DNA of 64,000 nt from Telmatobacter sp. DSM 110680 (GTDB lineage Bacteria; Acidobacteriota; Terriglobia; Terriglobales; Acidobacteriaceae): the NCBI RefSeq assembly GCF_039994875.1, contig NZ_CP121196.1, positions 2,728,001 through 2,792,000 of the forward strand, read 5' to 3'. The notes beneath the pieces are model-generated. The model made no database searches. It saw only the letters and a program-made list of their open reading frames with translations, and had not been told where the DNA came from. Made by a program: the position numbers and the translations under genes. Below are positions 28,301 to 36,458 of this stretch, in pieces. Positions within the stretch are counted from its first letter, which is position 1. Each line of letters opens with the position of its first letter.

Positions 28301-28495
28301 GACCTGTTGCTCAACTTCTTCGGCTGCGCGCCCCGGCCACTGCGTAATGACGGTAACGTAGTTATCCGCAATATCCGGGTAGGCTTCCACGGGCAAATTG
28401 TGGAAGGATTCAGCTCCCCATAACACCAGCAATACAGTCGCCGAGAGAACGACAAAGCGGTTGCTGAGTGCAAAGTCTACCAATGTACGAATCAT
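25307..28495 (-). CDS. Heavy-metal-type RND efflux pump (CusA/CzcA-like)
   Basis: 1,062 aa with the RND layout of 12 membrane helices and two large periplasmic loops. The fourth-helix segment 'ALDFGMVVDGAVVMVEN' matches the HME-RND signature with the proton-relay acidic residues, which separates it from drug-type AcrB pumps. The metal or other substrate cannot be read from the sequence. The neighbouring adaptor and channel genes complete the tripartite machine, in the order adaptor, pump, channel with gaps of 24 and 4 bp. Confidence 0.94.
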   Translation of the reverse strand: MIRTLVDFALSNRFVVLSATVLLVLWGAESFHNLPVEAYPDIADNYVTVITQWPGRAAEEVEQQVTIPVETEMNGIPHLTALRSESIFGLSFVLMIFDDESQNDWNREKVLERLTQVNFPPGLQGQIGTDWSTVGQIYWYTLHSSNPKYDLMELKSIEDWTLEKQFKSVKDVVDVSTFGGTTKEFQVRVDPNKLVSYGLSIGQVEQQLTNNNTNAGGSFVETGQQQMNVRALGLYRSVQDIENTVLTTQKGTALRVKDIAEVAQGPRILLGAMARADHLPDGTIIDNPDVVQGVALLRKGADAQPVLDAIHQKVKELNDRILPEGVKIVPMLDRSDLLHYTLHTVLHNMAEGMILVTIILFLFLGNARGALIVALTIPFALLFASICLDLSKIPANLLSLGALDFGMVVDGAVVMVENIVRHMSRGIGPNGANGAPQTDIQPASSKSPAEVIRDACHEVQRPVFFAIAIIITAYLPIFTLQRVEGKLFKPMAWTVAFALLGALTFSILIAPMLSSVLFRRSIKEWHNPIMVFLTVQYKGRLRWAIRNRKIVFGAGLAALAVTVFLAFSGVIGSEFLPHLDEGAIWARGSLSNSTSLSEGKDFATKARLILASFPEVTKVVSQAGRPDDGTDTGGFGNTEYFVDLKPKEEWRAVFHGDKDELITAMSREVSKLPGVFWNFSQPIEDNVDETLTGTKGGLAVKVYGDDLKTLEQKGEEIMQQMSTVPGVKDIGLFRDMGQPNLNFAVDRQAAARFGVNVADIQDAVQTAVGGNAVSQVLQGEARYDVVVRYKEPYRNSQEAIANIRLLSPSGERVSLAQLTKMQVQEGAYDIFREANQRYVAVRYEVRERDLGTTVNEAMAKVEKNVQLPRGYHIQWSGENESQKRSSQRLMIIVPLTVLVIFIILYSMFRSAKWACLILSVVMLAPLGGLLALLISRTHFSVSTGVGFLALFGVSVQTGVIMLEYINQLRAKGFTVEDAAIEGAVLRLRPIMMTMLVATFGLIPAAMSHAIGSDSQRPFAIVIVGGLMAALLMSLVLLPTLYVSIARDGDKLPAPDTGVSFEH

Positions 28496-28519
28496 TCGCT
28501 CGTTCAGGCTCCGACGGAA

Positions 28520-29659
28520 CTATTTGTTATCGATTTCGTTTTGCAGCGAAAGGGGATTCACAACCACTTTTTGCCCCGGCTGCAGGCCAGAGATCAGCTC
28601 CAGCATGTTGTTGGGGAGTGAATCACCGGCGATTACCTCAATGCGTTGAAACTTGTTTCCTGCCGCCGGCACATAGACCCAATCCCGGTCGTGGAGGCGA
28701 AGGATGGTTGATGCGGGCACAATGGTGTGCTTTTCTTTCTTCAGGCTGGAGAATGTCGCGCTCGCGAACATGCCCAGGCGCAGCATTCCCGGATTGCGAA
28801 CTTCAATGCGCACTTTTGCCGTACGGATACTCGGATCAAGAATGGGCAGGATATTGCTCACCATTCCCTTCAGTGCCATTTCCGGGAACGCATTGAGGCG
28901 AACCTCTGCCGTGTCGCCGATCTTCACATTAGGAATGTCGTTTTCGTATACGTCGCAAACAACCCACACGTAAGAGAGATCGGAGATCGTAAACGGATTT
29001 GTACCGAGACTCTGCACTCCTGCCGCGTTGGTTACTTGTTGATCTGTGATGATTCCGGAGACCGGCGCTACCAGATCGACAATTCCAGATGGATGGTCGA
29101 CTGTGCTGCCCATCAGTTTCAGATGCTCGGCTGCGGCATCCCTGGCGACCTTTGCTTTCTTCTCTGCATCGTCTGCGATTTGCAGGTCATTGAGCGCGAT
29201 TGCTCCATGCTTGTAGAGATCCTGAGCCCGTTCCCACTGGGCCTTGGCTAGTTCCTCGTCAGCAACTGCATTCTCGTAGTTGGCAAATCCGCCTGAGATA
29301 TCATCACTGCGCAGGCGCAGTAGTACCTGGCCCTTCTTTACCTCGTCGCCGAGTCGCGCCCTGATCTCAACAACGCGACCCGATGCGAGTGAGATTACGG
29401 GAACAGTGCGCGCAATATCAGGAGCCACCGTCCCAGTTACCATGAGCCTTGCAGCCGCTTCATGAGGCTCTGACGTCACGAGCGGATACTTCGACGGATC
29501 TTCAACAGACCAACTGGCCACGTTAATGTCTTGCACCACCTTTGCAGGAGGAGGAGCCTCGGTCGCAGCGTCGGCATGCTTTTCCCTGCATCCAGCTAAT
29601 GCGCAAGTAAAAGCAGCAAACATCATCGAGAAAAGAATGCTAGTTGCCGTTCGCTTCAT
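28520..29659 (-). CDS. RND efflux periplasmic adaptor lipoprotein (CusB/CzcB-like)
   Basis: 379 aa from the ATG at 29659, chosen because it gives a proper lipoprotein signal with lipobox 'LAGC' (Cys near residue 23); a frame extension to 29716 would bury it. The mature protein has the lipoyl/barrel-sandwich halves ('GRVVEIRARLGDEVKKGQVL' and 'VDLVAPVSGIITDQQV') around a helical hairpin, then a beta-barrel. This is the membrane-fusion subunit of the pump encoded downstream. No His-rich N-terminal metal-binding stretch is present. Confidence 0.92.
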   Translation of the reverse strand: MKRTATSILFSMMFAAFTCALAGCREKHADAATEAPPPAKVVQDINVASWSVEDPSKYPLVTSEPHEAAARLMVTGTVAPDIARTVPVISLASGRVVEIRARLGDEVKKGQVLLRLRSDDISGGFANYENAVADEELAKAQWERAQDLYKHGAIALNDLQIADDAEKKAKVARDAAAEHLKLMGSTVDHPSGIVDLVAPVSGIITDQQVTNAAGVQSLGTNPFTISDLSYVWVVCDVYENDIPNVKIGDTAEVRLNAFPEMALKGMVSNILPILDPSIRTAKVRIEVRNPGMLRLGMFASATFSSLKKEKHTIVPASTILRLHDRDWVYVPAAGNKFQRIEVIAGDSLPNNMLELISGLQPGQKVVVNPLSLQNEIDNK

Positions 29660-29850
29660 GACGTCTCGTCGATTCAGTTTGTTGAGGTATTTCGAGCCGA
29701 ATACTTTGGTTTGCATCTGGAAGTTGCTTCACAACAAAAGGAACTCGCAACTGATAAACGTCGAGATCGTCGACCTATGAGAAGCATCGGAACCTGAATG
29801 CTGTTCGGATGCCACTCACAAGTCCGACCTCCGTCGTTCATGCTCGCTTC

Positions 29851-31764
29851 TCAGAATCTGACCATGATTGCGATCGTGCTGACTGTCTGGTTCGTGCGCA
29901 GATCCGGCCACCAGATGGAGTTGAGTCCGGAAGATGTTCCTGCGTTCGCTCCAGCGCCGCAAGCCAGTTCTGCAGCCGCAAGGCTGCCATATCCGAAGCC
30001 GGAGTTCGCACCGCTCGCGCATGCATACTGCGTCGGGAATCCGTTGTTTCCTCCGGGAGGCGTAATGCCCCCGCGACCGGTCCAATAAGGGACATCCGAG
30101 TAGCGATAGCCCTCTTCCAGGCGGAAAGTGATGAACTGGCTCGGCATGTAATCGAACGTAATCGTGCCGTCGTGCATCTGCGCGCGATCCCCGGGATTCT
30201 CTGTGAAGTACGGAGTGCCCGAGAAAGCAGTGGCGCCATTGATAGGCGGAAGCAAAGTGAGGTAGCGACCTGGATTACTCATCTGGCCGCCTCCCAGTGT
30301 TACTGCGTAAAGGTCCTTCTTGAACCAATAGCGGTTGTACATCATCCATCCAACGAAGTCTTGCTTGGGCCGCCCATTCTTGGAGCTATGGCAATTCACG
30401 CCACCAGCGTAGGTCGAGTTAGAACCCATCTCAGGAGAATTGCCTTTCGGGTCGTAGGTTCCCAGAGCCGGCCCTCCACCGTATTCGCAGCCAAGATCGC
30501 CTGTCACAGTGAAGGCGATCTTATCCAGGAGCTTTGAGGGATTGTCATACACTTTGACCTGTGCGCTGTAGTCGGCATGAACGCGCGAGCGTCCGGGTTG
30601 GCCAATTACATCCTCACCCAAACCATAGTTATTCCACACAAAGTCCAGATAGGGCTTCGGACGCCAGAGAATCTGTCCGCCCAGGCCAGGCTTCCCGTTG
30701 GCGCGCGCATAGGACTGCCAGCCATTGATGATCCAAGGCTCAATCTTGAGTTTCTTGGTTGGGAAATACTGGATGCGCAGGCCGTTGAAGAACCACGGTG
30801 TATTGGACGAAACGAACGAAGGCTGATAGGTCCAGTTGTCAAAGTTGTAATAACTGAAGAGACCGATATAGGAGACAAAAATACCGGCGTCGACGTTGAG
30901 GCCGTGTGCTACATCCCAGTGGTAACCGCCCCACGCTTCAGAGACATATTTGTACGCATTGGACAGGTCCCATTGGCCTCGACTGGGAGTGGCGTCGTTA
31001 CGCGGCGTAGTTGTAGCGAACAAACCATCCATGGTGAGGATGCGGCCACGAACATTGTCGATATGGATGTCGCCGCCGATGCTGATTTGCTCCAGCTGCC
31101 ACTCATCGGAGCGAAATGTCTCGGTTGAGCCACCGAGCGAGTCGTCCTTCGGATGGTTGTAATCCAACGTGTAATTCGCATCAGCGCGAAACTCGGGCGT
31201 GAAGTACTTCGTGGCCATGGGGCTGTCAGATGCATGGCCGTTGCTGTTGAGCCAAGTCCAGTCGCCTTCGAAGGGCTCACCTTTTGTTGTTGTTTGGGCG
31301 CTGATCTCTTTAACGGGCGCAGCTGCCTCTGCCGCGGGCGCGGGCTGTTGTCCAGCAATCGATGAACTGAAACCAGGCGATGCCGACGACGAAGCAGGTG
31401 CAGCACCGAGTGTTGAACCGCTTGATGTTGAAGAGTTACTTCCCGCGATCAGAGTATTCTCTGCAGTCTTTAGCGCAGATGAATCAGCGTCAGCATGCGC
31501 TGAGGCGCGAACCGCCATTAGCTCACTCTGCAATTCGTCAATCTGCTTTTGAAGCAAGTCGATCTTCTGCTCGACGCCTGGCCTCAACTCCTGCTTCGTT
31601 GTGGTCGCCGGCGACGACGTGGACCCCTTGTCAACAGCTGAATCGTCACTCGTCCTCGATTCTGAAGAAGGTGAGGTCGCCCCAGCCATCTGCGCCAGAC
31701 CGGATATTGGAGAACATGCCATAAGGAGAGAGAGTGTCAGTGCCAATCGAAATGTGCTTTTCAT
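29851..31764 (-). CDS. Outer-membrane beta-barrel porin-like protein (BBP2-type)
   Basis: 637 aa, ATG at 31764 with 'gagggg' upstream. Signal peptide about 1-25; then a Ser/Ala-rich region with a short coiled coil ('KIDLLQKQIDELQSELMAV', about 67-85) as in periplasmically anchored porins; then a long beta-barrel of alternating aromatic strands from about residue 180 ending in 'IAIMVRF'. The pattern fits the putative beta-barrel porin-2 family common in Acidobacteria and Planctomycetes. It precedes the efflux genes on the same strand with a 190-bp gap, so it may be cotranscribed with them. Function is unproven. Confidence 0.75.
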   Translation of the reverse strand: MKSTFRLALTLSLLMACSPISGLAQMAGATSPSSESRTSDDSAVDKGSTSSPATTTKQELRPGVEQKIDLLQKQIDELQSELMAVRASAHADADSSALKTAENTLIAGSNSSTSSGSTLGAAPASSSASPGFSSSIAGQQPAPAAEAAAPVKEISAQTTTKGEPFEGDWTWLNSNGHASDSPMATKYFTPEFRADANYTLDYNHPKDDSLGGSTETFRSDEWQLEQISIGGDIHIDNVRGRILTMDGLFATTTPRNDATPSRGQWDLSNAYKYVSEAWGGYHWDVAHGLNVDAGIFVSYIGLFSYYNFDNWTYQPSFVSSNTPWFFNGLRIQYFPTKKLKIEPWIINGWQSYARANGKPGLGGQILWRPKPYLDFVWNNYGLGEDVIGQPGRSRVHADYSAQVKVYDNPSKLLDKIAFTVTGDLGCEYGGGPALGTYDPKGNSPEMGSNSTYAGGVNCHSSKNGRPKQDFVGWMMYNRYWFKKDLYAVTLGGGQMSNPGRYLTLLPPINGATAFSGTPYFTENPGDRAQMHDGTITFDYMPSQFITFRLEEGYRYSDVPYWTGRGGITPPGGNNGFPTQYACASGANSGFGYGSLAAAELACGAGANAGTSSGLNSIWWPDLRTNQTVSTIAIMVRF

Positions 31765-32865
31765 CTTTACCCCTCATCTTCTGCTTGGAATCAGGAAGAC
31801 CGTGCAATTTGTTAAACCCATGCAGCATCGGAATCGACTGGCCCGGACATGACTACAGGTGGCAAGACTGCGATTTGTTATTCCGATGATGCTTCCGAAG
31901 TTGCGTCATTTGAGCGGGCCTTAGCGATCTTGCACCGCCTGTACTTTCAATCTCAGTCGACTATCCATAAGCAAACCGTAAGTCGAATGTTCAGAATTCA
32001 TAAAAGAAGCATGTTGATTCTGAAACACAGCACTGCGTTGGAGCGTGGGACACCCTATCGTGCTGCGGGCTAAACCTGGGCCGCACGAATTGATTTCTAT
32101 TAGATTGGAAAGTACTGACTACGGCGTTTCGCGGAGAAATGCGATTCGTTACACGACAAAGATCGCGTAACCATCACTCTGCTGGTATACGAAAGCGATG
32201 ATGGATTCAGAATGAAATGTAATACATGAAGAACGCATGAACACGAACCGATTTAATTAAGGAACAACATTCTGAAGCGGACATACAGAACAGGGAGCAT
32301 GCAATTCTCTGGTACCTCTTATCGAGAGATCACCTGCGCGCAGACTGCGATCATCATTAGGGCCGCAGCAAGTCGCACCACAATCTCTGCGACCGCAGGC
32401 TCCTGGTCAGACCGCGGGTGCTTGTTCCTTCTAATTCTCTGCAGAGTACGGTCCTTGGGAGTTTAGATATCAGGTAGGTGTTGAATATTCGTCGTTGCCT
32501 GAATATCGTTAGTGTGCTCCAGCGATCCTCTCATCTGTTGAGTCTCCTCTTTCCGTCAGCTCGCGCTTGTACAAAGTATTTGCAAGAAACGCCGTTACTA
32601 GAACCAGCGACAAGCATCCTTGGTATAGGGAACTGGCCTATCCGCCACGGAAGAGTAAGGCCTTAATAGGTTTTCCGTAGCCTTTAGTGCCTGATGACCT
32701 ACCTCGGACGCCACTTGAATACGAAGCGTGCGAGTTAATTGCATATTTGGATAGGGAGAGTGAGGAAGCACACGAGACACCACCTTATGAAAGCCTTAGG
32801 CGATGTTTAGGCCTTGTTTAGGTTTGGCAGTCTACACTCCAGTTGTGCTCGAAGGAGACCATGTG
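31765..32865. other. Gene-poor stretch, about 1.1 kb
   Basis: Only frames under about 85 codons occur, without convincing ribosome sites or recognisable products (for example ATG 31849 to 32073). This DNA is less GC-rich in parts than the surrounding genes. The first 100 bp contain the leader of the porin gene. I see no RNA gene, repeat or mobile-element end that I can support. Confidence 0.4.
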
Positions 32866-33000
32866 ATGACCACTTCAATTGTTCTCTCCGCAATCGTTGG
32901 CGGAGGCGTGTCGTTCCTGGTTGCAGTGCTCGCCAACTTCTACCGTGAGACGCGAGGACAAAGGCGATCGGCCTCGGATTCTTACAGGATATGGGAATGA
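32866..33000 (+). CDS. Possible 44-aa single-span membrane protein
   Basis: The ATG at 32866 follows 'gaaggag' by 8 bp, a strong ribosome site. The product starts with a membrane segment ('SIVLSAIVGGGVSFLVAVLA', about residues 4-23), then a basic, Arg-rich tail. Size and layout match small membrane proteins that modulate larger partners or stress responses. It has no recognised family and stands alone in a gene-poor stretch (33001-33401 also holds no supported gene). The only evidence is the ribosome site and the topology. Confidence 0.35.
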   Translation: MTTSIVLSAIVGGGVSFLVAVLANFYRETRGQRRSASDSYRIWE

Positions 33001-33401
33001 TTCCGACACGCGAGATATACATGATCGATGGGGAAGGGACTTCCTCGAGTGAGCGCAAGACGATTGGCTAGATTGCGCCCTAAACCTGTCGAGCGGTTAA
33101 TAGATCTGTACATACAGTTTCCTTAATGGAAGAGCGACACATCACCAAAGTGCTCACCGACAAAAGCAACTTAGGCCCCATGTCTGTATGGTCGCCTATT
33201 CGTCAACTTGAACTCGGATTGATTGCCTCGTGCTGTGTACGAGGCAAATCTACGAGAAGGCGGTTTGACGTCAAAGTGAAGCAAACGGATTTGCAAACAA
33301 GACAAAACATGCGCTTGTTCGCGTCGCAGAATCGGGGACGGTCGACCCTCCCATTGAGATTTGACTAACGTTGGACCCGATTACATAAATCAGGATCAGA
33401 T

Positions 33402-33863
33402 TCACTTCGTTGTGTGGCGAGAAGAGTTCTTTCTCTTCTCGGCTAAAAACCAGTATCCGAAGCCGATGATCATGCCGGAGAGGGCGAGACACGCTCCCTG
33501 ACGTTCGAGAGCGATGAGGAAGCCCTCCCAGAAAGTTTGGTCTTCAACGAAGAGCGGCTTGGGTGATGCCGAGGATGCCGCGCAACCGAGAAGGATCATC
33601 GATACGGCACCTGAACAGGCGAAGTACGATGCCGTGAGCGATTGTGCCTTGCTGGATATCCAGACGAGGAGGGCCCAAGGCAAAGCCATCAGCATCAGTG
33701 CCAGTAAAAAGCCTCCGAACACGAACAGGATGAGGGCTCCAATCAGGCGAGTCTCAAAGCTTCCGGGACCTCCTGCCACCATGATCCAACCGATGTAAAA
33801 AGCGGCGGCCACTGCGGAACTCAGCGCATAACCGGCCACCCTGATTGTCGCCCTTCTGATCAT
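33402..33863 (-). CDS. Four-helix membrane protein of unknown function
   Basis: 153 aa from the ATG at 33863. Four hydrophobic segments are visible (about 10-30, 39-69, 83-98, 120-140), with short loops and a basic tail 'AEKRKNSS'. I do not recognise a family. It is about 110 bp from the downstream gene at 33970-34893, on the same strand, and the two may be cotranscribed. Confidence 0.6.
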   Translation of the reverse strand: MIRRATIRVAGYALSSAVAAAFYIGWIMVAGGPGSFETRLIGALILFVFGGFLLALMLMALPWALLVWISSKAQSLTASYFACSGAVSMILLGCAASSASPKPLFVEDQTFWEGFLIALERQGACLALSGMIIGFGYWFLAEKRKNSSRHTTK

Positions 33864-33969
33864 CTGAATGCTCGCTTCGATCCTTCACCTTTTTTTAGCT
33901 GAAGGCGCCATGGACTAGGAAAGCTGCGGACCTTCCGCGCCGGTGAGCAATCCGCAGGACTCACTCGCC

Positions 33970-34893
33970 TCAATAACCCAACTTGCGCAACTCCGTTGAG
34001 ATCATCGCGGCCCACTCCTTTGCTGACTTTGCGCCCAGGTATTCCCACTCAAATTCCGCCAGGGTCGGCAAATCGATTTTCTTTTGCCCCGGATGCTGTT
34101 TAGCCAACTCGATGATCTGATCGGGAGTGACAAGCGGCTTAATGATCAACACACGGGGGAAAGTGTGGTTCTGAATTCCAGACCTCTGGGGTGCGTTCGT
34201 CATTGTCAGATCAGGCTCGTTTTCGTCGTTCAGGCCAAATTGCGCTCTTCCAGCCAGCGCAGCCATCGCATCACTGTAGATCAGCGCATTGATGTCGTCT
34301 CCGCCGCTATAGAAGAGAACCACGGGCTTGTTACTGTTGGCTCCAGCCAATACCGCTCCGAAGTATGGCATGATCTGGATCTTGTTCTGATTCCTCGCTT
34401 TTGCCCTGTCCGAAGCAGTTTTATCGTAGTGGCCGAACTCTGCATCTTCTCCAATGCCATTTTGTTCGAGGCCCTTAATCATGTCATCTACGCTGTCAGA
34501 TTCCTTAGAACTCTTGCTCGGAGTCTGAACAGCTGTTGGTCTCTGCGTCCAATAGCCGGTGCCAAGACGGCTGCTGGTCATTCGCACAATGCCGTATGCG
34601 GGCGGGTCGTAGGTCCCGGTATCCTGCCAATCCAGGTTGGCTGCCTTCAGCACATACTGTCCGTGGGCGGCCTGGAAGATTCCATGATGCGAAGGAACAT
34701 TGCCTGGTCCTTCGGCATGAAAATCGTAAGTTCCGTTTGCCCGAACCTCCCATACCCAAAGCGCGGCTCCGGCTTCGTTTGGAACCGTCATCTCCCAGTT
34801 ACCAACAAGCGAAGGATCCACCGACTGCGCCACCCCGCGGGACTGCACAACGAACAAAGCAGCAACGAATGCGATTGCGACTGTGAGTTTCAT
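33970..34893 (-). CDS. Secreted protein with lipocalin-like N-terminal region, unknown function
   Basis: 307 aa, ATG at 34893 with 'aggaag' upstream. Signal peptide about 1-22. Residues 30-115 have the look of a small beta-barrel: 'LVGNWEMTVPNEAG', 'YDFHAEGPGNVPSHHGIF', 'YVLKAANLDWQDTGTY', a lipocalin-like pattern of 'GNW...T' strands. A second domain (about 170-300) is alpha/beta with 'PVVLFYSGGDDINALIYSDAM'. Neither domain has a recognisable catalytic motif. Confidence 0.65.
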   Translation of the reverse strand: MKLTVAIAFVAALFVVQSRGVAQSVDPSLVGNWEMTVPNEAGAALWVWEVRANGTYDFHAEGPGNVPSHHGIFQAAHGQYVLKAANLDWQDTGTYDPPAYGIVRMTSSRLGTGYWTQRPTAVQTPSKSSKESDSVDDMIKGLEQNGIGEDAEFGHYDKTASDRAKARNQNKIQIMPYFGAVLAGANSNKPVVLFYSGGDDINALIYSDAMAALAGRAQFGLNDENEPDLTMTNAPQRSGIQNHTFPRVLIIKPLVTPDQIIELAKQHPGQKKIDLPTLAEFEWEYLGAKSAKEWAAMISTELRKLGY

Positions 34894-35085
34894 CTTCCTG
34901 CCACTCCTCCCTTTAATCTTTCAAAAAGAAATGGCGGCGAACGCGGCGGCAGATTGGTGGCTCTTAGCTATTTTTTTGCGGAACCGCTGTAGCGATCAAA
35001 GTGCGCGCAACTGCTCGATGAAGCCGGCCAATTCGAGGCCGAGTGCTCCGTTGTAAGCGCCATTCCCGTCGACCCGCAATAGGAT

Positions 35086-36258
35086 CTACTTCTTTTGCAG
35101 TAAAACCTTGGCCGACCATTCAGCGGGAACGCTTCGGCCGAAATGACCTGTCAGGTCCCCCGCAACGGCGTCCAGATGCGTGTAAGTTGCGCAGGCTTCG
35201 CTGGAACGAATTTCCCCGTTGAGGGTATAGCCCTGCGCGGCATTGCCTTGGATTGCCAAGTCCACTTCGCCGGCGTCCGTGGGCGGAAAACCCTGCTTGT
35301 TTTTCGCGACCCATGCTCCGTACTCCGCCTCCGACAGAATGTATCCCTGAAGCCGGGTTCCGGCTTCCCCTGCAGCTGAGTCTTTTACGATTTCACCAAC
35401 CAGAATTCCGGAGTCGGCCATACCGGGATGCGCGCCCTCCAGATGGAGTGCCATCGAAACGCTTCCTGTAACGTTGGCTTTCTGGAAGTCGAATGAAGAC
35501 TCCGCGCGATTCAGTAAAGGTGCATCCTGCACAGTGAAGTTGATCCGTTCGATCCTCACCGGAACCGGCTTACCGCAGTTAGAGATTTGCTGCGACGTCA
35601 TATCCCAGGTGCCCTTGAGCGAAACCTCTGGCTGGATGGGTGGTTTGTGGCATGCCAACAAAGACATTGTCAGTCCGAAGAGCGCTAGAAGTTTACGCAT
35701 ATGGCTCGATTTGCCTCCAACAAGGGTGGCATTGGGCGCCTCGGGATTCGGGCATACCCGCACAACGAACACGCGTTCGTTATCGTGAGTAACGTTGTTT
35801 AAAGCCAATCTTGACCATCCCGTCTGGGTAGCCCACGCGTCTCGTTGCCCCGCCAAAACGAGAGACCCCGGTGTTATTCCGCGCGCACCCGGTGTATTGA
35901 TTTCTCTCATAAAATCCGCTAACAGATGTTGACATGCATCAGGTAACGCCGCAATCAGAAAACTCTTGACCAGATCCTGAGCAAAGAGCCGGTTCGTTCC
36001 CTCGATGAAAAGGCGTGAAACCACGAGCTCCATTTGCACCATTGCGCCGTCTGAAGCTTCAAGGACATCGAGATAACAAAGTTCGTGAAATTTTTTGCCT
36101 TCGGGACGAAAGCGAGTCAGTTGACCTGGTTCTTCCCTGGCTTGTTCCGTCTGGACGAGATGGAACCACTGAAAGAAACCAGTGCTGCGAGCCGTCATCA
36201 GTGTCCTGCCCATTGTTCCGAAGCAGTATGTGTAGAAGGGGTATTGTTTGGAGATCAT
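35086..36258 (-). CDS. Hypothetical protein fused in frame to a lipoprotein (or two genes, 35701-36258 and 35086-35700)
   Basis: The frame is open for 390 codons from an ATG at 36258 with a 'gaggattagg' ribosome site. Residues 1-186 look like a cytoplasmic protein ('ELCYLDVLEASDGAMVQMELVVSRLF' then 'VKSFLIAALPDACQHLLADFM') with no family I recognise. At residue 187 a complete lipoprotein begins: 'MRKLLALFGLTMSLLAC' is a signal with lipobox, and its ATG at 35700 has 'ggagg' 13 bp upstream. The 204-aa lipoprotein contains 'LKGTWDMTSQQ' strands and Cys residues and may be a small lipocalin-like protein. An internal export signal inside one protein is unlikely to work, so independent translation of the second part from 35700 is the more probable reading. 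Confidence 0.55.
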   Translation of the reverse strand: MISKQYPFYTYCFGTMGRTLMTARSTGFFQWFHLVQTEQAREEPGQLTRFRPEGKKFHELCYLDVLEASDGAMVQMELVVSRLFIEGTNRLFAQDLVKSFLIAALPDACQHLLADFMREINTPGARGITPGSLVLAGQRDAWATQTGWSRLALNNVTHDNERVFVVRVCPNPEAPNATLVGGKSSHMRKLLALFGLTMSLLACHKPPIQPEVSLKGTWDMTSQQISNCGKPVPVRIERINFTVQDAPLLNRAESSFDFQKANVTGSVSMALHLEGAHPGMADSGILVGEIVKDSAAGEAGTRLQGYILSEAEYGAWVAKNKQGFPPTDAGEVDLAIQGNAAQGYTLNGEIRSSEACATYTHLDAVAGDLTGHFGRSVPAEWSAKVLLQKK

Positions 36259-36458
36259 GGATTCCTAATCCTCTTCTGGTTCAGGCGTGGGCAGAGTGCG
36301 CAAATTGGTATTCGTGGAAAATTTCTTCTTTACCAATCTGCTGCGCTTACACGCGCCTATATTCATTGCACCTGATGGAAGGTGGGCTTTGGCGGAGAAC
36401 TGTGATCCAAATGGACTGGCTTCAGGTTGCGATGATTTTCGAATCGAGGTGATGACCA

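Noticed and set aside
31849..32073. A 74-codon plus-strand frame
   Set aside because: No ribosome site and no recognised feature.
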